64,000 nucleotides of DNA, from the NCBI GenBank assembly GCA_023374025.1, contig SIJG01000003.1, positions 620,001-684,000 of the forward strand. The letters are read 5' to 3'. This stretch comes from Heterodera schachtii (Eukaryota; Nematoda; Chromadorea; Rhabditida; Heteroderidae). Made by a program: the position numbers and the translations under genes. The notes under the pieces are model-generated. The model was given only the letters and a program-made list of their open reading frames with translations. It had not been told where the DNA came from and made no database searches. Shown in pieces: positions 42,514-53,789 of the stretch. Each line of letters begins with the position of its first letter. The stretch's first letter is position 1.

Positions 42514-42759
42514 TTTTTATTGACTTTTACCTTACATAAGAGGCTGATCTCTGAAAGTAACAATTCCATTTTAAATTTTTCATTATTTTTATTTTTCGTG
42601 CAAATAAAATTCTGACTTAAACCAGTTCAATTTTTAAGTTTATTCACATGTTCAAAAATGATGAGGAATTTCGCTGGGTGACTTTGGGGAGAGATCATTT
42701 TGTATTTCTGCTGATTTTTCCATAAAATATCCGTTTTTCGCTTTCATTTCGTCTCCCAT

Positions 42760-44992
42760 TCATTGCCTTTTGAACAACGGTTGTTCAAGCAGTCCGTGCG
42801 GTGTCGCCAATTGTTGGTTGACTCTTTGTGCGGACTTCTTCAGCTTGGCCCGTTTGTTCTGAAGCGGCAAAACAAAAAGAAAAAAAGATTTGTTTTTGAA
42901 TCTTCGAAATTTTCCCGCCATGCAAAATGTCCCTCAATCAAAATTCCGATGGAATCATTAAAAGCGGAGATTTTTATCATAAAAACGAAGAGTGTAAATA
43001 AATACATATGTAAGTGAGTGAGTGCGTTGTGTCCGCCAAATAAATGTGTCGGAGGGGGGGGGGGGGGAGGGCGGCTGTCGATTCAAATTTCTTTCTTTCG
43101 CTAGGGACAGTCAGTCAATTCATTTGCTACGTTTGCGCTAAAAGCGGTTGTAATTAGCGGGGTAATGAAAGAAAAAAAAGGGAGGAGGGAGGGCAATTGT
43201 TGGCATTGGAGAAAAACTCAATCAAAAGCCAATCCGATCAAAAGGAAACCTTTAATAAAATGGGCACTCATTTTCCCAATTCATTTGGAAATAACCGTGT
43301 TCTCCGTTTTATTACTCTTGAGTCGAAAAGTGAGCATTTGAACCCATTTATTCGAATGATTCTGTTTTAAGGGGCGAAGGTCACAAAAGGAGGATAAACG
43401 ATCAGATTAAGACGATCATTATTAATCAAATCGTGTCAATTTACGAGCGAAGAAACGGCAAAAGGAGAGAAATACGGGAAAAGCCGTGGTAATTGGCTAT
43501 AAGATGGCCAATAATCACCGGGCATAATGACTAATAAATAGGCTTTTCCCTAATTGGCTGATTGGAGACGGACGAATTCAAATTACGGGAGAGGGAAGGG
43601 GAGGGACGTCAGACTCTTCCATTACTTACAATCAGTTGCATTGGTTTTGTTTTACAACAACAGTCTTTCCTTTCCCTCCCCCCCCATTCTCTCCCTCCAA
43701 CGAACAAACTCAATCAAATCAAATCGCTTTAAGCGATAATATCATCGCGCCTCGTTTCGCTACTCCCTCCCCCCGCCATCCATCTTTTGCCGACAAGCGG
43801 TAAATGATGCGCACATTTGCACGAGTGGGTAGAGAGGTCATAAGAAAGAGACAGACAGACACACAGACGGACAGAGGAAATAAAATGAGAGGGACGAATG
43901 AACGAAAGGACGGAGACGGAGAGAGAGAGAGAGAGGGAGCAGGGGAGAGAGAAAGAGGGAAAAGGTCGAACTCGACCCGAGACTCAACTCTCGAAAGAGA
44001 CCTCGCAAAAGTTGTTAGCTCAAGTCAAACCTAAAACACACAACAAAGGGTGTTATCGAATACGGTAGTCGGAAAAAGCTTAGGGAATTTGCAAATTTGC
44101 CGTTTCCCCCCCCCCTCCCCCTCCCCTTGGCTTACCTGAAACCAAATTTTGATTTGGCACTCATTCAGTCCCAATTCGTGTGCCAATTCCTGCCGTTTCT
44201 TCTCCGTCAGGTAGCGACTGTGCACGAATTGCGTTTTCAGCCGTTCCAACTGCTCCGTTGTGAATGCCGTCCTCGGCCGCTTTTCCTCCTCCGTCAATTC
44301 GCGTCTTTTGCTTTTCCTCGTCCTCGGCCCTTAAAATGGAAAAGGCGAAGGAATCCAACGCGGTTCAGCAGAAGAAAGAAGGCAAAACTCGACCTGAACT
44401 TGGCCTGTCGGAATAGCGAGTGCAGAAGATCCAAGAGGGGAGAGAGTCGCAATTGGACGAAACGAACGAATTGGGGGGAGGAGGAGAGCAAAAGGAAAGC
44501 GGAGGAGGGACCAACTGAGCATGGGCATGGTGAGGGGACGGCGTCAGGGAAGAAGCGGACTGAAATGGAAAATCAAAACAGTGAGTGATAAGCAGAGAGA
44601 GAATGGAGGAGAGAGAAAAAGTGATCAGATATTACGGTGACAGAGTAAAGGAGAATGGGAGAAATTATTAGAGAATAGAGAGAGAGAGAGAATGGGAGAG
44701 AAGTGATCAGAGAATGGAAAAGGAGAGAAAAAATTGAATAAAGAAAGGAAAGTGATCAGAGAATGGTAAAGGAGAGGAAAAAGGTTGGACTAAAAAACGA
44801 TTAACTGACAGTGCCGAACTCGGGCTGTAAAATGTTCTCAATGCCGAATTTCAGCGAGCTGTTCAATGACAGTGCTGCTGCTGTTGTGGCCGCTGTTTGA
44901 GTTGTTAGGCTTTTGTTCTGTCGGTTTTCTTTGCCGTTTGGGTCGTGGAGATGTTCAACAGAACTCATCTCAAGCAGACGAGCAATGTTCAT
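42760..44992 (-). CDS. ceh-16: Engrailed homeodomain transcription factor (ceh-16 type)
   Basis: All engrailed homology regions are present. Exon 1 from ATG 44992 ends with the EH1 Groucho-binding motif ([15 protein letters not shown]). Exon 2 (44394-44559) encodes the EH2/EH3 block [16 protein letters not shown]. Exon 3 (44136-44329) adds [20 protein letters not shown] and the homeodomain from [18 protein letters not shown] to [12 protein letters not shown] 1,277-nt intron (42859-44135) then splits the homeobox between Gln50 and Asn51. Exon 4 (42760-42858) gives [32 protein letters not shown]. All phases agree and the protein is about 213 residues. Exon 1 is preceded by ATTTCTCAG, a possible spliced-leader or internal acceptor, so an upstream exon is possible. 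Engrailed proteins repress target genes in neuronal and epidermal patterning. Confidence 0.95.
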
Positions 44993-46377
44993 GACAGGAA
45001 CCTGAGAAATTGAGATAAACTCTGAAAATGAGGGAAATTAGGGAAAATTGGAGGGGGGCGAAAGAGAAAGAAAGAAACAATTAGCCAGCTAATTATAGCA
45101 ATTATTGGTTCAAACGATCTGTTTAATTGGTTTGAAATAGCCAATTAAACACTAATTAGGTACATAGCAAAAAAAAAAAAACCTAAAGGTAATCTCCCTC
45201 ACCAATGCCTCACTTCCATTTTCTGCCCACCCACCACAATCGCCCACCCGCGCACCTCTCCTCCCCCCCCCCCAATTGTCAGCTCCTCCCCCTCCCCCCG
45301 CCCCCTTTTTTTTTATCGCCCCGCCCCAATTGCGCACTGAAAGAGTCAATTGACGACGACGCATTTGCGTGGTTAATGGAGGCCAAAAGTACGGTAGGCA
45401 AAAAGGAAAAAAAGAATTCGGTAAATATTAAAAAAAATGGCAAAAAGAAAAATGCCAAAATGGACACCAACAATTCAATGACACACGGCCTAATGATAAT
45501 GACTCTGTCCAATGGAACAACAGTCTATTAAATAAGCGATGATGGATGACAGACACTTCCATTGAGCGGTTCAAACAAAAGAAAATTCGAGATTTAGCAG
45601 CGATATTTTAAACTGTCAACAGAGCGAAAACATTTCCGAATGGACATTCATTCATTGCCCTTCTCCCCAATTACCCCCCCCCCCCCCCCGAGGCGTTAAG
45701 CGGCACTAATAGGGCGACTTAAAAAGGGCAATTTGGCGCAACGCATGTGGTGGACAAATGGATAAATATTTAATTATCCAACGCGTCTCCCGGCGTTTGT
45801 TCGACACCGCCAAATTGTCGGGAGGAGCAATTAAAAGGACGGAAGGACAAAACAGTCGAGAAATGGAGAATATCCAATTAGGAGGGGCAATTGGGAAAGA
45901 TTGACAGGCGAATTGAGGCAAATGCAAAAGCAAACGAAAGGGAGGGACGGAAAGGATGAAACCGAACGACGGCACGGCACGGATGAATTTGGCACAAAAT
46001 GCATTTCCCAGGGATTGTTGTGCAACGGACACTGTCGGAGAAGGATGACGAATGAATAAATGAAAGGTGCACAAGGCTCAGAAGCCGACGGAGAAGGGAT
46101 AGGCATAAGGAAAGATCGGACGGCACTTTTTTTGCCCGTCACCAACGGTCGTATCACTCTCTTCAACCTAACAATTTTGCACATCACTTTTTATGTAAAA
46201 GATGAAAACAAATGGGAAAGAGGTGGGATAACCCACGCCAAAAACTAACAAATTTATTTCGCCGTTTGCCCTTTTGGTTTTTAAGTAACGGCAAATACAG
46301 TAAGTACACATTGGTCCACCGTATTCCGCAAGGAACCAACAAAATTTATAAAAAAAATAAAACAAAGGAGACAAAAA
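44993..46377. other. Intergenic region upstream of engrailed
   Basis: No conserved protein was recognised. C runs occur near 45266, 45290 and 45676. Open frames at 45205-45531 (+) and 45831-46187 (-) match nothing I know. The region probably holds control sequence for the engrailed gene. Confidence 0.5.
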
Positions 46378-47129
46378 TCACTCGGCATTTTGAGAAGTTA
46401 AAAAGTCGCTGTATTTCTTCTCAAAGTCGAACTCATATTCAATGCCAATTTCGCACAGTTTCGCCATTCTCTTTCGCAATTCCCCCACAAATCTCTCCTT
46501 AAATTTGCAATTTCCATTTGCATTATTTTCCCAATTTTCCCACCATTCGTCGCTTTTCCTTCTCCGGCGTTCGTTGCTCATTTTGTTCTTTCGCCTGTTT
46601 AACGCCTTAAATATGGCAAACTCGATGATTAATTTTTCTTTCGTTGAGGTTCCATTTTTGGCTTACGCTTCTCGGCGATCTTTGGGATTTTGAGGAAGCA
46701 CCGGCCCTTCCGAATGCATTTCGGCACTTCCTCTTGGCCTAACACTTTGCATCTGAGCCGATTCTCTGCCAGCAAATAATTGTCCATTGCCGGTGCCGCA
46801 ATTTTCGCCACCGCTGCCTCTTTAAATTCGACAAATGCCGTGCCGTTGTGACCTCCCTGAGAATCGACGGCGATTGGCACTTTCCGACAAAATTAAAGAA
46901 ATCGACCGCACCTTTTTGTTGCGCATCACCCGAACGCGCTTAACATCGCCGAACTGACTGAAACCAATTCAGAAATAAATAAGTGGAAACCAAGCAAACC
47001 GCACCTGAAATAACCGTGGATTTGCTTCTCAAAAAATCCGTACGGAATGTGTCTCAGTCGGACGACGTGCTGAACAGCGGCAACTTCGGACGAAGGCCCG
47101 GCCTCCAACTTCTGCTTGGACTTTCGCAT
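46378..47129 (-). CDS. Nucleolar RRM protein, NIFK-like
   Basis: NIFK (MKI67 FHA-domain-interacting nucleolar protein; yeast Nop15) acts in large ribosomal subunit RNA processing. Minus-strand exons: MRKSKQKLEAGPSSEVAAVQ and VRLRHIPYGFFEKQIHGYFR (RNP2 region), then QFGDVKRVRVMRNKK, then GGHNGTAFVEFKEAAVAKIA (RNP1-like), AAPAMDNYLLAENRLRCKVL and VPKCIRKGRCFLKIPKIAEK. The phrase HIPYGFFExQxxxYFxQFG with MDNYLLxxxxLxC is characteristic of this family. The tail is completed by two short introns (the second about 49 nt, GTGGGA...TTTAAG), giving VKQAKEQNEQRTPEKEKRRM joined to ERFVGELRKRMAKLCEIGIE YEFDFE. ATG 47129 follows TTTTTAG by 13 nt, a likely spliced-leader site. Confidence 0.85.
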
Positions 47130-47480
47130 TAGCTTAAATTCACTAAAAAGCACATTAAATTGTTCATTTTCTAGCGATAGTATCACAGTTAATTATGGCA
47201 ATTTTTAAACTATACCAACAATAATAATTTTCTATTTATTTTTAAAAGAAAATAAATGTTGACTAAATGTAAACGATGAATTAATAAACACATTAATTTG
47301 TAAGTGAAGAAGCGAATGAAAATGAAATGTGATTGGTGAATGGCACAACCAAAGGCATTCGTAGCAAATATTGCGAAAAAGTGCAAAAAGAATGAATAGG
47401 AGAAACAAATATTGAACGAATTCTGGAGAATGGGAAACCGGGCGAATAAAAACTCACAAATCGGTGAAAAATTAAACATT

Positions 47481-47820
47481 TTAAAACTTGGAAATTTTGC
47501 GTCTGAAAAATTTGGACAAACGATTCTTTGCTCCGCTTTTGCTGTTTTTTTGGTTGTGCGAGGAATTGGAGAAGTTCGAACTGTTCGCGATGGAACAATC
47601 GTCGGTTTGGCTGCCATTTGTAAGTGAGAAATTTGGCAGATCAACGTCAGTGCTGACGGACTGAGGCAGTTCAGAACTGAGAATTTGAAAATTGTTCCCG
47701 ATCATGCCAAAACATTCTCACATTTTCCTCGTCTTTGTTCCTTCTTCGAAAATGGGCAAATCAGCGGCAGCGGAGGAAGACGCAAATGTTCCGTTGTTTT
47801 GGAGTGGCGGTGGCGGCACT
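47481..47820 (-). CDS. Candidate distal exons with polybasic C-terminus (possible STIM isoform tail)
   Basis: Two open segments join in phase across a GT-AG intron (donor at 47721, acceptor before 47676). The first is PPPPLQNNGTFASSSAAADL PIFEEGTKTRK; the second runs ISELPQSVSTDVDLPNFSLT NGSQTDDCSIANSSNFSNSS to KNRLSKFFRRKISKF and stop 47481. The end is strongly basic with aromatic residues, like the plasma-membrane-binding tail of STIM proteins. It lies on the same strand just downstream of the recognised STIM stop, with nothing between. I could not fix the donor that would connect it, so it may also be a separate small gene or untranslated. Confidence 0.4.
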
Positions 47821-48000
47821 GGCACAACAGTAAGTTTTTTGCTTTTTTTCGGTTTGCGGAAGAGAATTTAATGGGACGGAAGTGGCGAGCATTCCTATGA
47901 AAACAAAAATGTATGTAAAAAAACATCAATAACAATAATTAACAGAGGGATGAAGGACAGAAAAAGGGGAAAATGAATAAAAAGAGGGGAAGAAATTGAT

Positions 48001-50193
48001 TCAAATGATTTCGGCATCGCTGGACGACGACGAAGAACGGCCAATCACAGAAACATTTTCATCGGTTTGGTAAATGAAATTATGGCGCTGTTGCAGGAAG
48101 AGAAATGACTGATAATCGGGGAAAGTTTCTGATGGAAAGTCACTGCTCGGAAAGCCGAAATTCAGCGGAGTAAGGGAAGAATCGTCGACTAAAAGACGCC
48201 ATTTATTTGCGAATTTGGAGGGAAAGAGAGAAAAGGAAAAGTTGGAGGAGAAAGGGAAAAAAGCCAAAACGGACAGACGGTGAAAAAGACAAATGAAAAA
48301 ACAAAACATGGCCAAGAGAAGCGAAATGTAAAACAATTAAAGGGAACCCACAGAATGCCAGTTTAATCCCTTTTCAGCTCGCAAAGAAATGCGAATGAAT
48401 GGATGAACGAAAAACAAAAACCGAACCAACCGTAAGGGTCAGTGATGGAAAAGCCACAGATTGTTTCGATCTCTGTCCATCTTTGAATGCATTCGTCCAA
48501 CGCAATTTTTATCTTCTCCATTCGTGCTCTTAAAATTAGGAAATCTTTTAGCATGGAATGTAAAAAAAAGGGGAGGTGGGCTTACAATTGGCAACAAAAA
48601 TTCAACGACGTACAAAAATATCGGTTTAAATTCTTAAAATTAACCACTCAATAAGTAAAAACTTTGTTCAGATTTTAAATTCAGGCCGTGAATTTTCTCC
48701 CCCCCCCCTTCGGTGATTGACTGACTTAACAGCGAATATTTTGTTGTCGATGCCATCCGTTCCCGAAGTCGCTCCGGTAGCCAATTTAAGCGAATTTACA
48801 AAACTCATTTGTTTCCTGCGCATTTTGTCAACAAATTCCTTTGCCTCGCCCATTTCGTGCAGACAATCCAACTTTTGCTGGTATAAATAAGCCCATTCCA
48901 TTTCGTAAGTGCGTCGCAGCAACGGCTGCAAATTGTAGGAAAAGCCCTCGCCAAAAATGTTTTCCTCGGCAATCCGTCGTTCGTTTTCCAATTCTCGCAA
49001 TTGGTTCCTCAACTGTTGTAAAAACTGATCCAAAGTAAATCCGCTAATTCTCACCAATTCGATGTTTTCGGATTCTTCGCTGCTTGGCTGTCGTTTTAAG
49101 TTCTCATCCTCGAGTCTGTTTTGAACTCCCGCAAAATCCGTTTCCATGTCGCGCAATTTGTTCAGCACTGTCGAAAGTTCCTCCATTTGTTTCTTGGAAC
49201 GGTTTTTGTGTTTTTTGAAGATGACCAAAACGGCAACGAGCAGTCCAAGCAGACCGGCCAAGGCAATGTCTTTGGCAATCGAAGAAGTATCTTGGAAGCC
49301 AAACAAAACCAAGTCGAGAGCCTAAAAGAGGGGAGGAAAGTGGAGAAAGAGGGGGGGGGGGGACACTGACGCGACAAAACACGGCAAACCTTTAGCTGAA
49401 GTTTCTGACGATGCACGTAATTCTTTATGCCAATTTTTGTGGAAAGAAACGAAGAATTTTGCACTGCCATTCTAAACAAACGCACAATTAATGACAGAGT
49501 AATCAGCTTATTGTTAAAATTGCCGTGGTTTCCCTTGACTATTTATTAAACTAAATTAAATGAAATTAAAGTAAAGAATTCCAGTGATTACTTCGGAAGG
49601 TCCAGGCCAGTCACTTCAGCACTCAAAAAACCGTTGGCATATTGCGGCAGTTTGACTTGGTTGGTCAGCCATTCGACCACTTGTTTGTTGGTCCATCCGC
49701 GTTCCTCGGCTTGGAACCAATTCTCCCACAAATCGTCCACAGTTATCGCCTCGTCGTTACTGTGAAATGCATTTTCTCGCCTTATTTTGTCCGAACCGCC
49801 AAATTTGAGATCTTCTTTCAAGAACTAAAGGGAGGCTTATCAATACATTTAAATGATGTCGTGTCATTTCACTAGCACATACATCGGCAGATTCAAACCG
49901 ATCAATTGAGCCCGAATTGTCATCGTCGAGAACGGCATGGATGGCTTTGATTGCCAAGAAACCTTCAACATCTCTTTGTTTCTCTTCTTCCGCTGTGATT
50001 AGAACATCTTAAAGAATTAGGTATAGATTATTAATTAATTACAATAGGTAATTAATGAGTTTAATCCCTAATATTATTTGTTTTGTCTCTGACTTCTTGT
50101 CGGTGGTTTAATCGATTCATCAGCTGAATGCACAAAAAAGAACGCCGAAATGAAAAAGACGAAAAGGCAAAGAGAAAAGGGTTTGTGGACCAT
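48001..50193 (-). CDS. stim-1: STIM, ER calcium sensor of store-operated entry
   Basis: STIM senses ER calcium and opens Orai channels. ATG 50193 opens a signal peptide (FSLCLFVFFISAFFFVHSAD). The canonical EF hand is AVLDDDNSGSIDRFESAD (about 49945-49885), joined to EFLKEDLKFGG. The SAM domain is ITVDDLWENWFQAEERGWTN KQVVEWLTNQVKLPQYANGF LSAEVTG (about 49745-49605). After SFLSTKIGIKNYVHRQKLQL K comes VLFG and a transmembrane helix IALAGLLGLLVAVLVIF (about 49272-49222). The cytoplasmic coiled coil starts KKQMEELSTVLNKLRDMETD. The CAD/SOAR part gives YEMEWAYLYQQKLDCLHEMG EAKEFV, DGIDNKIFAVK, and MEKIKIALDECIQRWTEIET ICGFSI. The recognised end is a Ser/Asp-rich tail stopping at 48001; a polybasic tail is not in this exon (see 47481-47820). 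Confidence 0.92.
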
Positions 50194-51089
50194 CGTTGAA
50201 TCAAACAAATTACCTAAACGGAACTCATTATTCACATTTATTTTGCTCTAAATTGTAATGCATTTAATAATTTCTCATCCATTTTTCCTTTTAATTTCGC
50301 TTTCCCTTCTCTTTTCTTCTGTCGCGTACATATTATTTCACCTAATTGTTAACGGGTTATCAATTTCATAGCTCACACATATGTACAAACATAAGCATAA
50401 GGTAGGTAATCTGGTTTTTTCGACATTAAATTCCAACCTCAGTATACAATACACATTAATTAATTTGTTGCCCAAAGAATCTTCTCTTCCTCCCCCGCCC
50501 CTCCCTTTTCACCCCTTCTCAGTCCATGCATTTATTGATGGGGAATTCATGAATGAAGAAGGAATGAATGGATGTGAATGATGAGGGTGGTGCTGATTGA
50601 CTGACTTACTCATGCACTGTCTTGCGATCGCTCTGCTTTGGTTGATCGACTGGTTAACAGGCGATGAATAGAATGAGCAGAATGAACAATTTCCCTTCCC
50701 ATTCACCAATCCATTTCTCCCCTTTTCTGCCCATTCTCTCCTCCGTTCACCTATCCCTCCCCTCCCCTCCCTCCTTTCCCTTCCCTTCCCTCCCCTCCAG
50801 CCCCCCTCCCCTCCTTTCTCATTCTCACAACGCCTTTTCCCTTCTCACTCGCTAATTTCCCATATGCTTTGGGTTTTTTTTTACTTATTCGGTTGGGGAA
50901 GGGAGGAAAATGGATTAAATTGGATACCCAGCAGATTAAATGCGAAATTGGATGAAGCAAAAGAACATGGAAAATTATATATTTTTTTAATTCGTCCTTT
51001 TTATTTTATGTACCTATTTAAAAATGAAAAATACTTTTTTAGGAAATTCTCTCTAACTTGGATTTTGAGCCATCGCGTTGAAAAGACAG
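50194..51089. other. Intergenic region
   Basis: No gene was recognised. 50690-50850 is a pyrimidine-biased stretch (CCCTCCCCTCC type). From about 51041 the sequence belongs to the unit duplicated at 55499-56196. Confidence 0.6.
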
Positions 51090-51738
51090 ATGATGAAAAA
51101 CGACAGGGACTCATTAAAAACGAAGTCGGACATTAAACAGCGGCTCAACCGTTTGTCTAATTTTTCGGATTTTGTTTAAATCATTTTGACTCGGATTGGC
51201 AGGTCTCTTCGGGCGGTTCGACCAATACTCAGAACTTGCAGCCAAACCTCGGACTCCTGACCATGCATTAACAGAGCATGTAACTACACCCGTAACAAAT
51301 ATCCCTCCCGTAAATGAAGAGCAAATTGGGGAAAAATTTCGGGAACGACGAGAAATCGAAGGGGGAGCAATCCAACGGCAGAACAATGATCCACCCGAGA
51401 ACGAATCAAGGTAAAATGGCATGGTGGCAATCAATTTCTGACGAAGCAATGCTAAGGGACCATTTGGAACACATAATTGGCCAACTCGTCAATGTGTCAA
51501 AGCCTCTTTCACCGGTTCGCTTTGCGTCCGAAAAGGCGACGACTTCATCGGCCGAAGCGGACGCATCCAATGGCACTCATTCGGAAGAACAGCCCGAATG
51601 TTCAGCTGCACGTCTTAAGTGAGTGAAATTTTCGAACAATTTGTATTTCTTTATTTTCTATAGCTCCGATATCGAAGTTCTTCTGCAGCATATAACCTTT
51701 GTTGAGCCTTTTATTTCTCCAATCAGATCGGAGGACAA
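51041..51738. repeat. Source copy of a 698-bp segmental duplication
   Basis: This segment is repeated at 55499-56196 at a constant offset of 4,458 bp with no indel. The only differences I see are three substitutions close to the left end (GCGTTGAAAAG versus GCATTAAAAAG; AAAAACGAC versus AAAAGCGAC). It covers the start codon and first exons of the AFF-family gene. Confidence 0.92.
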
Positions 51739-53789
51739 TTTGCCGAGGAAAAAAAGACCATGTCGTGAAATAATTATTGTTCCATTTTCAACTTTTGACT
51801 GATTTTTCAGTGTCCGCCACTTCTCATTTTGACGATGCGCCAGCGCCAAAGCGGCAGACAATGCAAGCAAATGAACCCGACAGAAACACAACGCGGACGG
51901 AGCAAAAGCAGACAAATGGGAAAGGGCCGCAAAATGTCATCAAACTCAGACTGGCCAAACAGAACTTCCGCTTGCTGCAACAAAATCGAGAGCAAGACAA
52001 AAAGGCGGACCAGAGAGACAATATGGACAGCAGCACATCTTCCGGCATGAGCGAAAGTGCCAATACCCCACGGGCACCGTCCTCAAATTTGGCGGATGAG
52101 CCAACTCAACATTCAGATGGAAAGCTGGTACAATACCCACACCAGTCTTTTTCTGATTACACTTTCTGTTGCATAAGTCTTCGGGTCAAAGTGCCGTCGC
52201 CACTTTTGTTCCCCATTTCGAAAACGGAAAAAATTTGTCCGTGGAACATTTTGCAAGCCGCGCTCGTGAACTTAAAAAAAGTGGAAATAATGAGGTAGGC
52301 GGCGAGACAAAGGCGGACTTTGTGAGACAGTTAATCCAAAAACATTTGCATTTAGAGGGATAAGGTGCATCAGATTCTGCTTTACTTCGAGTCCGTCGCT
52401 TTTTACATAATGACCGCGTCTTCACTCAACTCAAAGCCCGAAAAAATGCACTCATCATTGACTGACGTAGTCAATTTTCTAAAGTAACGTTTTGCCAATT
52501 ATTTTATAATAATCTCAAATCTTTTTTTAGCTCTTCTTGGGCATCTTTCAAGAACATCAAAACGTTGAGTTCGTCGAGTGCTGCCATTTTCGTCCGAAAT
52601 CGACTCAAAACCATCCAACTGATGATCTCCTCCTGCCTTGCCTTCCACCTCTATTCCATCCACAGCACAGTGAGTCCCCCGAAAAAGCACCAATTAGTAA
52701 ATTTGGTCATTTATTAAGCGTGTAATGACCACACATTTCACACTCCAACGGTATGAGAAAGAAAATCCGCAAAAAAGGCCAGCGACGGCCCTCGACGGGG
52801 CGAGTGGGAACAGTGTGGGGACGACGGCTTCTTCGCCGGCAGCGTCAACGCCCAATTCCAATCGGTCCAACAACTCACAGCAGTCACTGGTTGGTGGTTT
52901 GTTTTGTGGGGTTAATTTTTTAATTTTTTTTTTTAAATAATTGGTAATTTTGGAAAATATAAATAATTCCCGTGCTGGCCACCTGCTTCCGGTTTTTAGT
53001 CATAAAAAGCACTGTTTTTATGGAATAGAGTGCCAGCTTTGTTTTAATTGCCTTTAACTTTATTACGAAATCGTTCATTTTGTGCCATACTTCTCCCTTC
53101 ACCTTTTTCTTCTCCTTTCTTTTTGCCTCTTATTATAATGCCAAACTTTCAGATTTCTCTTCCGGTGGACATTTACGCAAATATGTCGCAGCAGCTGCGA
53201 ACTCTCAACCATTTGATGTGGTCCCATAAGCTTTGGAGTGATGCCAAAATTTCTGAGAATAAGGGTAAACAATTTTTTTAAAAACCCGACAAGTTATTGG
53301 TATGGATTGGATTATATTTAGAAAAAAGACAATTTTAGAAAATATTAAAATTTTCAGTGCAAAATGTTTAAAGTCATAACAAAACTAAAAAACTGAAAAA
53401 AATTACTCACTGGTTGCAGTTGGAGATAAGGAACTTTCAAGGGTTATGAACGAATTTTTCAAAACAAGTACAAATTTCAAAATTTATAATGAATTTTCAA
53501 CAACAACAAAAAATTGTTGAAATATTTTTCAAAAATACCTTTTTTTTCTATTTTATGAATATTGACATTAAACTGAAGAATTTATGCAATAAAAGAAAAT
53601 TCCATTCTCAAATTAGCTTTTACATATTTAGCACTGGACGATGGTCTCACCAAGCTTTGTGGCCAGCTAAAACATGATGCTGAACTTGCAGAGGTCGCCC
53701 AGTTTCTGCTCGACGTCACTGCGTGGCTTCGGAAGGAGTACGCGCGGTTGCAGTCCGGTGCCAAGGTGGACACTCCGACGGTCCACTGA
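51090..53789 (+). CDS. AF4/FMR2 (AFF) family protein, super elongation complex scaffold
   Basis: AFF proteins (Drosophila Lilliputian, C. elegans AFFL-2) scaffold P-TEFb and ELL in the super elongation complex. Exon 1 starts MMKNDRDSLKTKSDIKQRLN and splices to RLFGRFDQYSELAAKPRTPD H. Disordered Ser/Gln-rich exons follow (SISDEAMLRDHLEHIIGQLV; KGPQNVIKLRLAKQNFRLL). The C-terminal homology domain is the diagnostic part: HFASRARELKKSGNNE, VHQILLYFESVAFYIMTASS, then SWASFKNIKTLSSSSAAIFV RNRLKTIQLMISSCLAFHLY SIHS, TLQRYEKENPQKRP, a Ser/Asn linker, and ISLPVDIYANMSQQLRTLNH LMWSHKLWSDAK plus FLLDVTAWLRKEYARLQSG. This mirrors the human order ..FIECG../..LALLYWRMFRLKRDHA../..[20 protein letters not shown]... 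Several exons in the middle are approximate. Stop TGA 53787-53789. Confidence 0.75.

Noticed and set aside
45205..45531. 108-codon plus-strand frame with poly-Pro and Lys-rich parts
   Set aside because: It crosses C runs and a poly-T tract, has no recognisable domain and no consistent splice signals. It may lie in engrailed control DNA.
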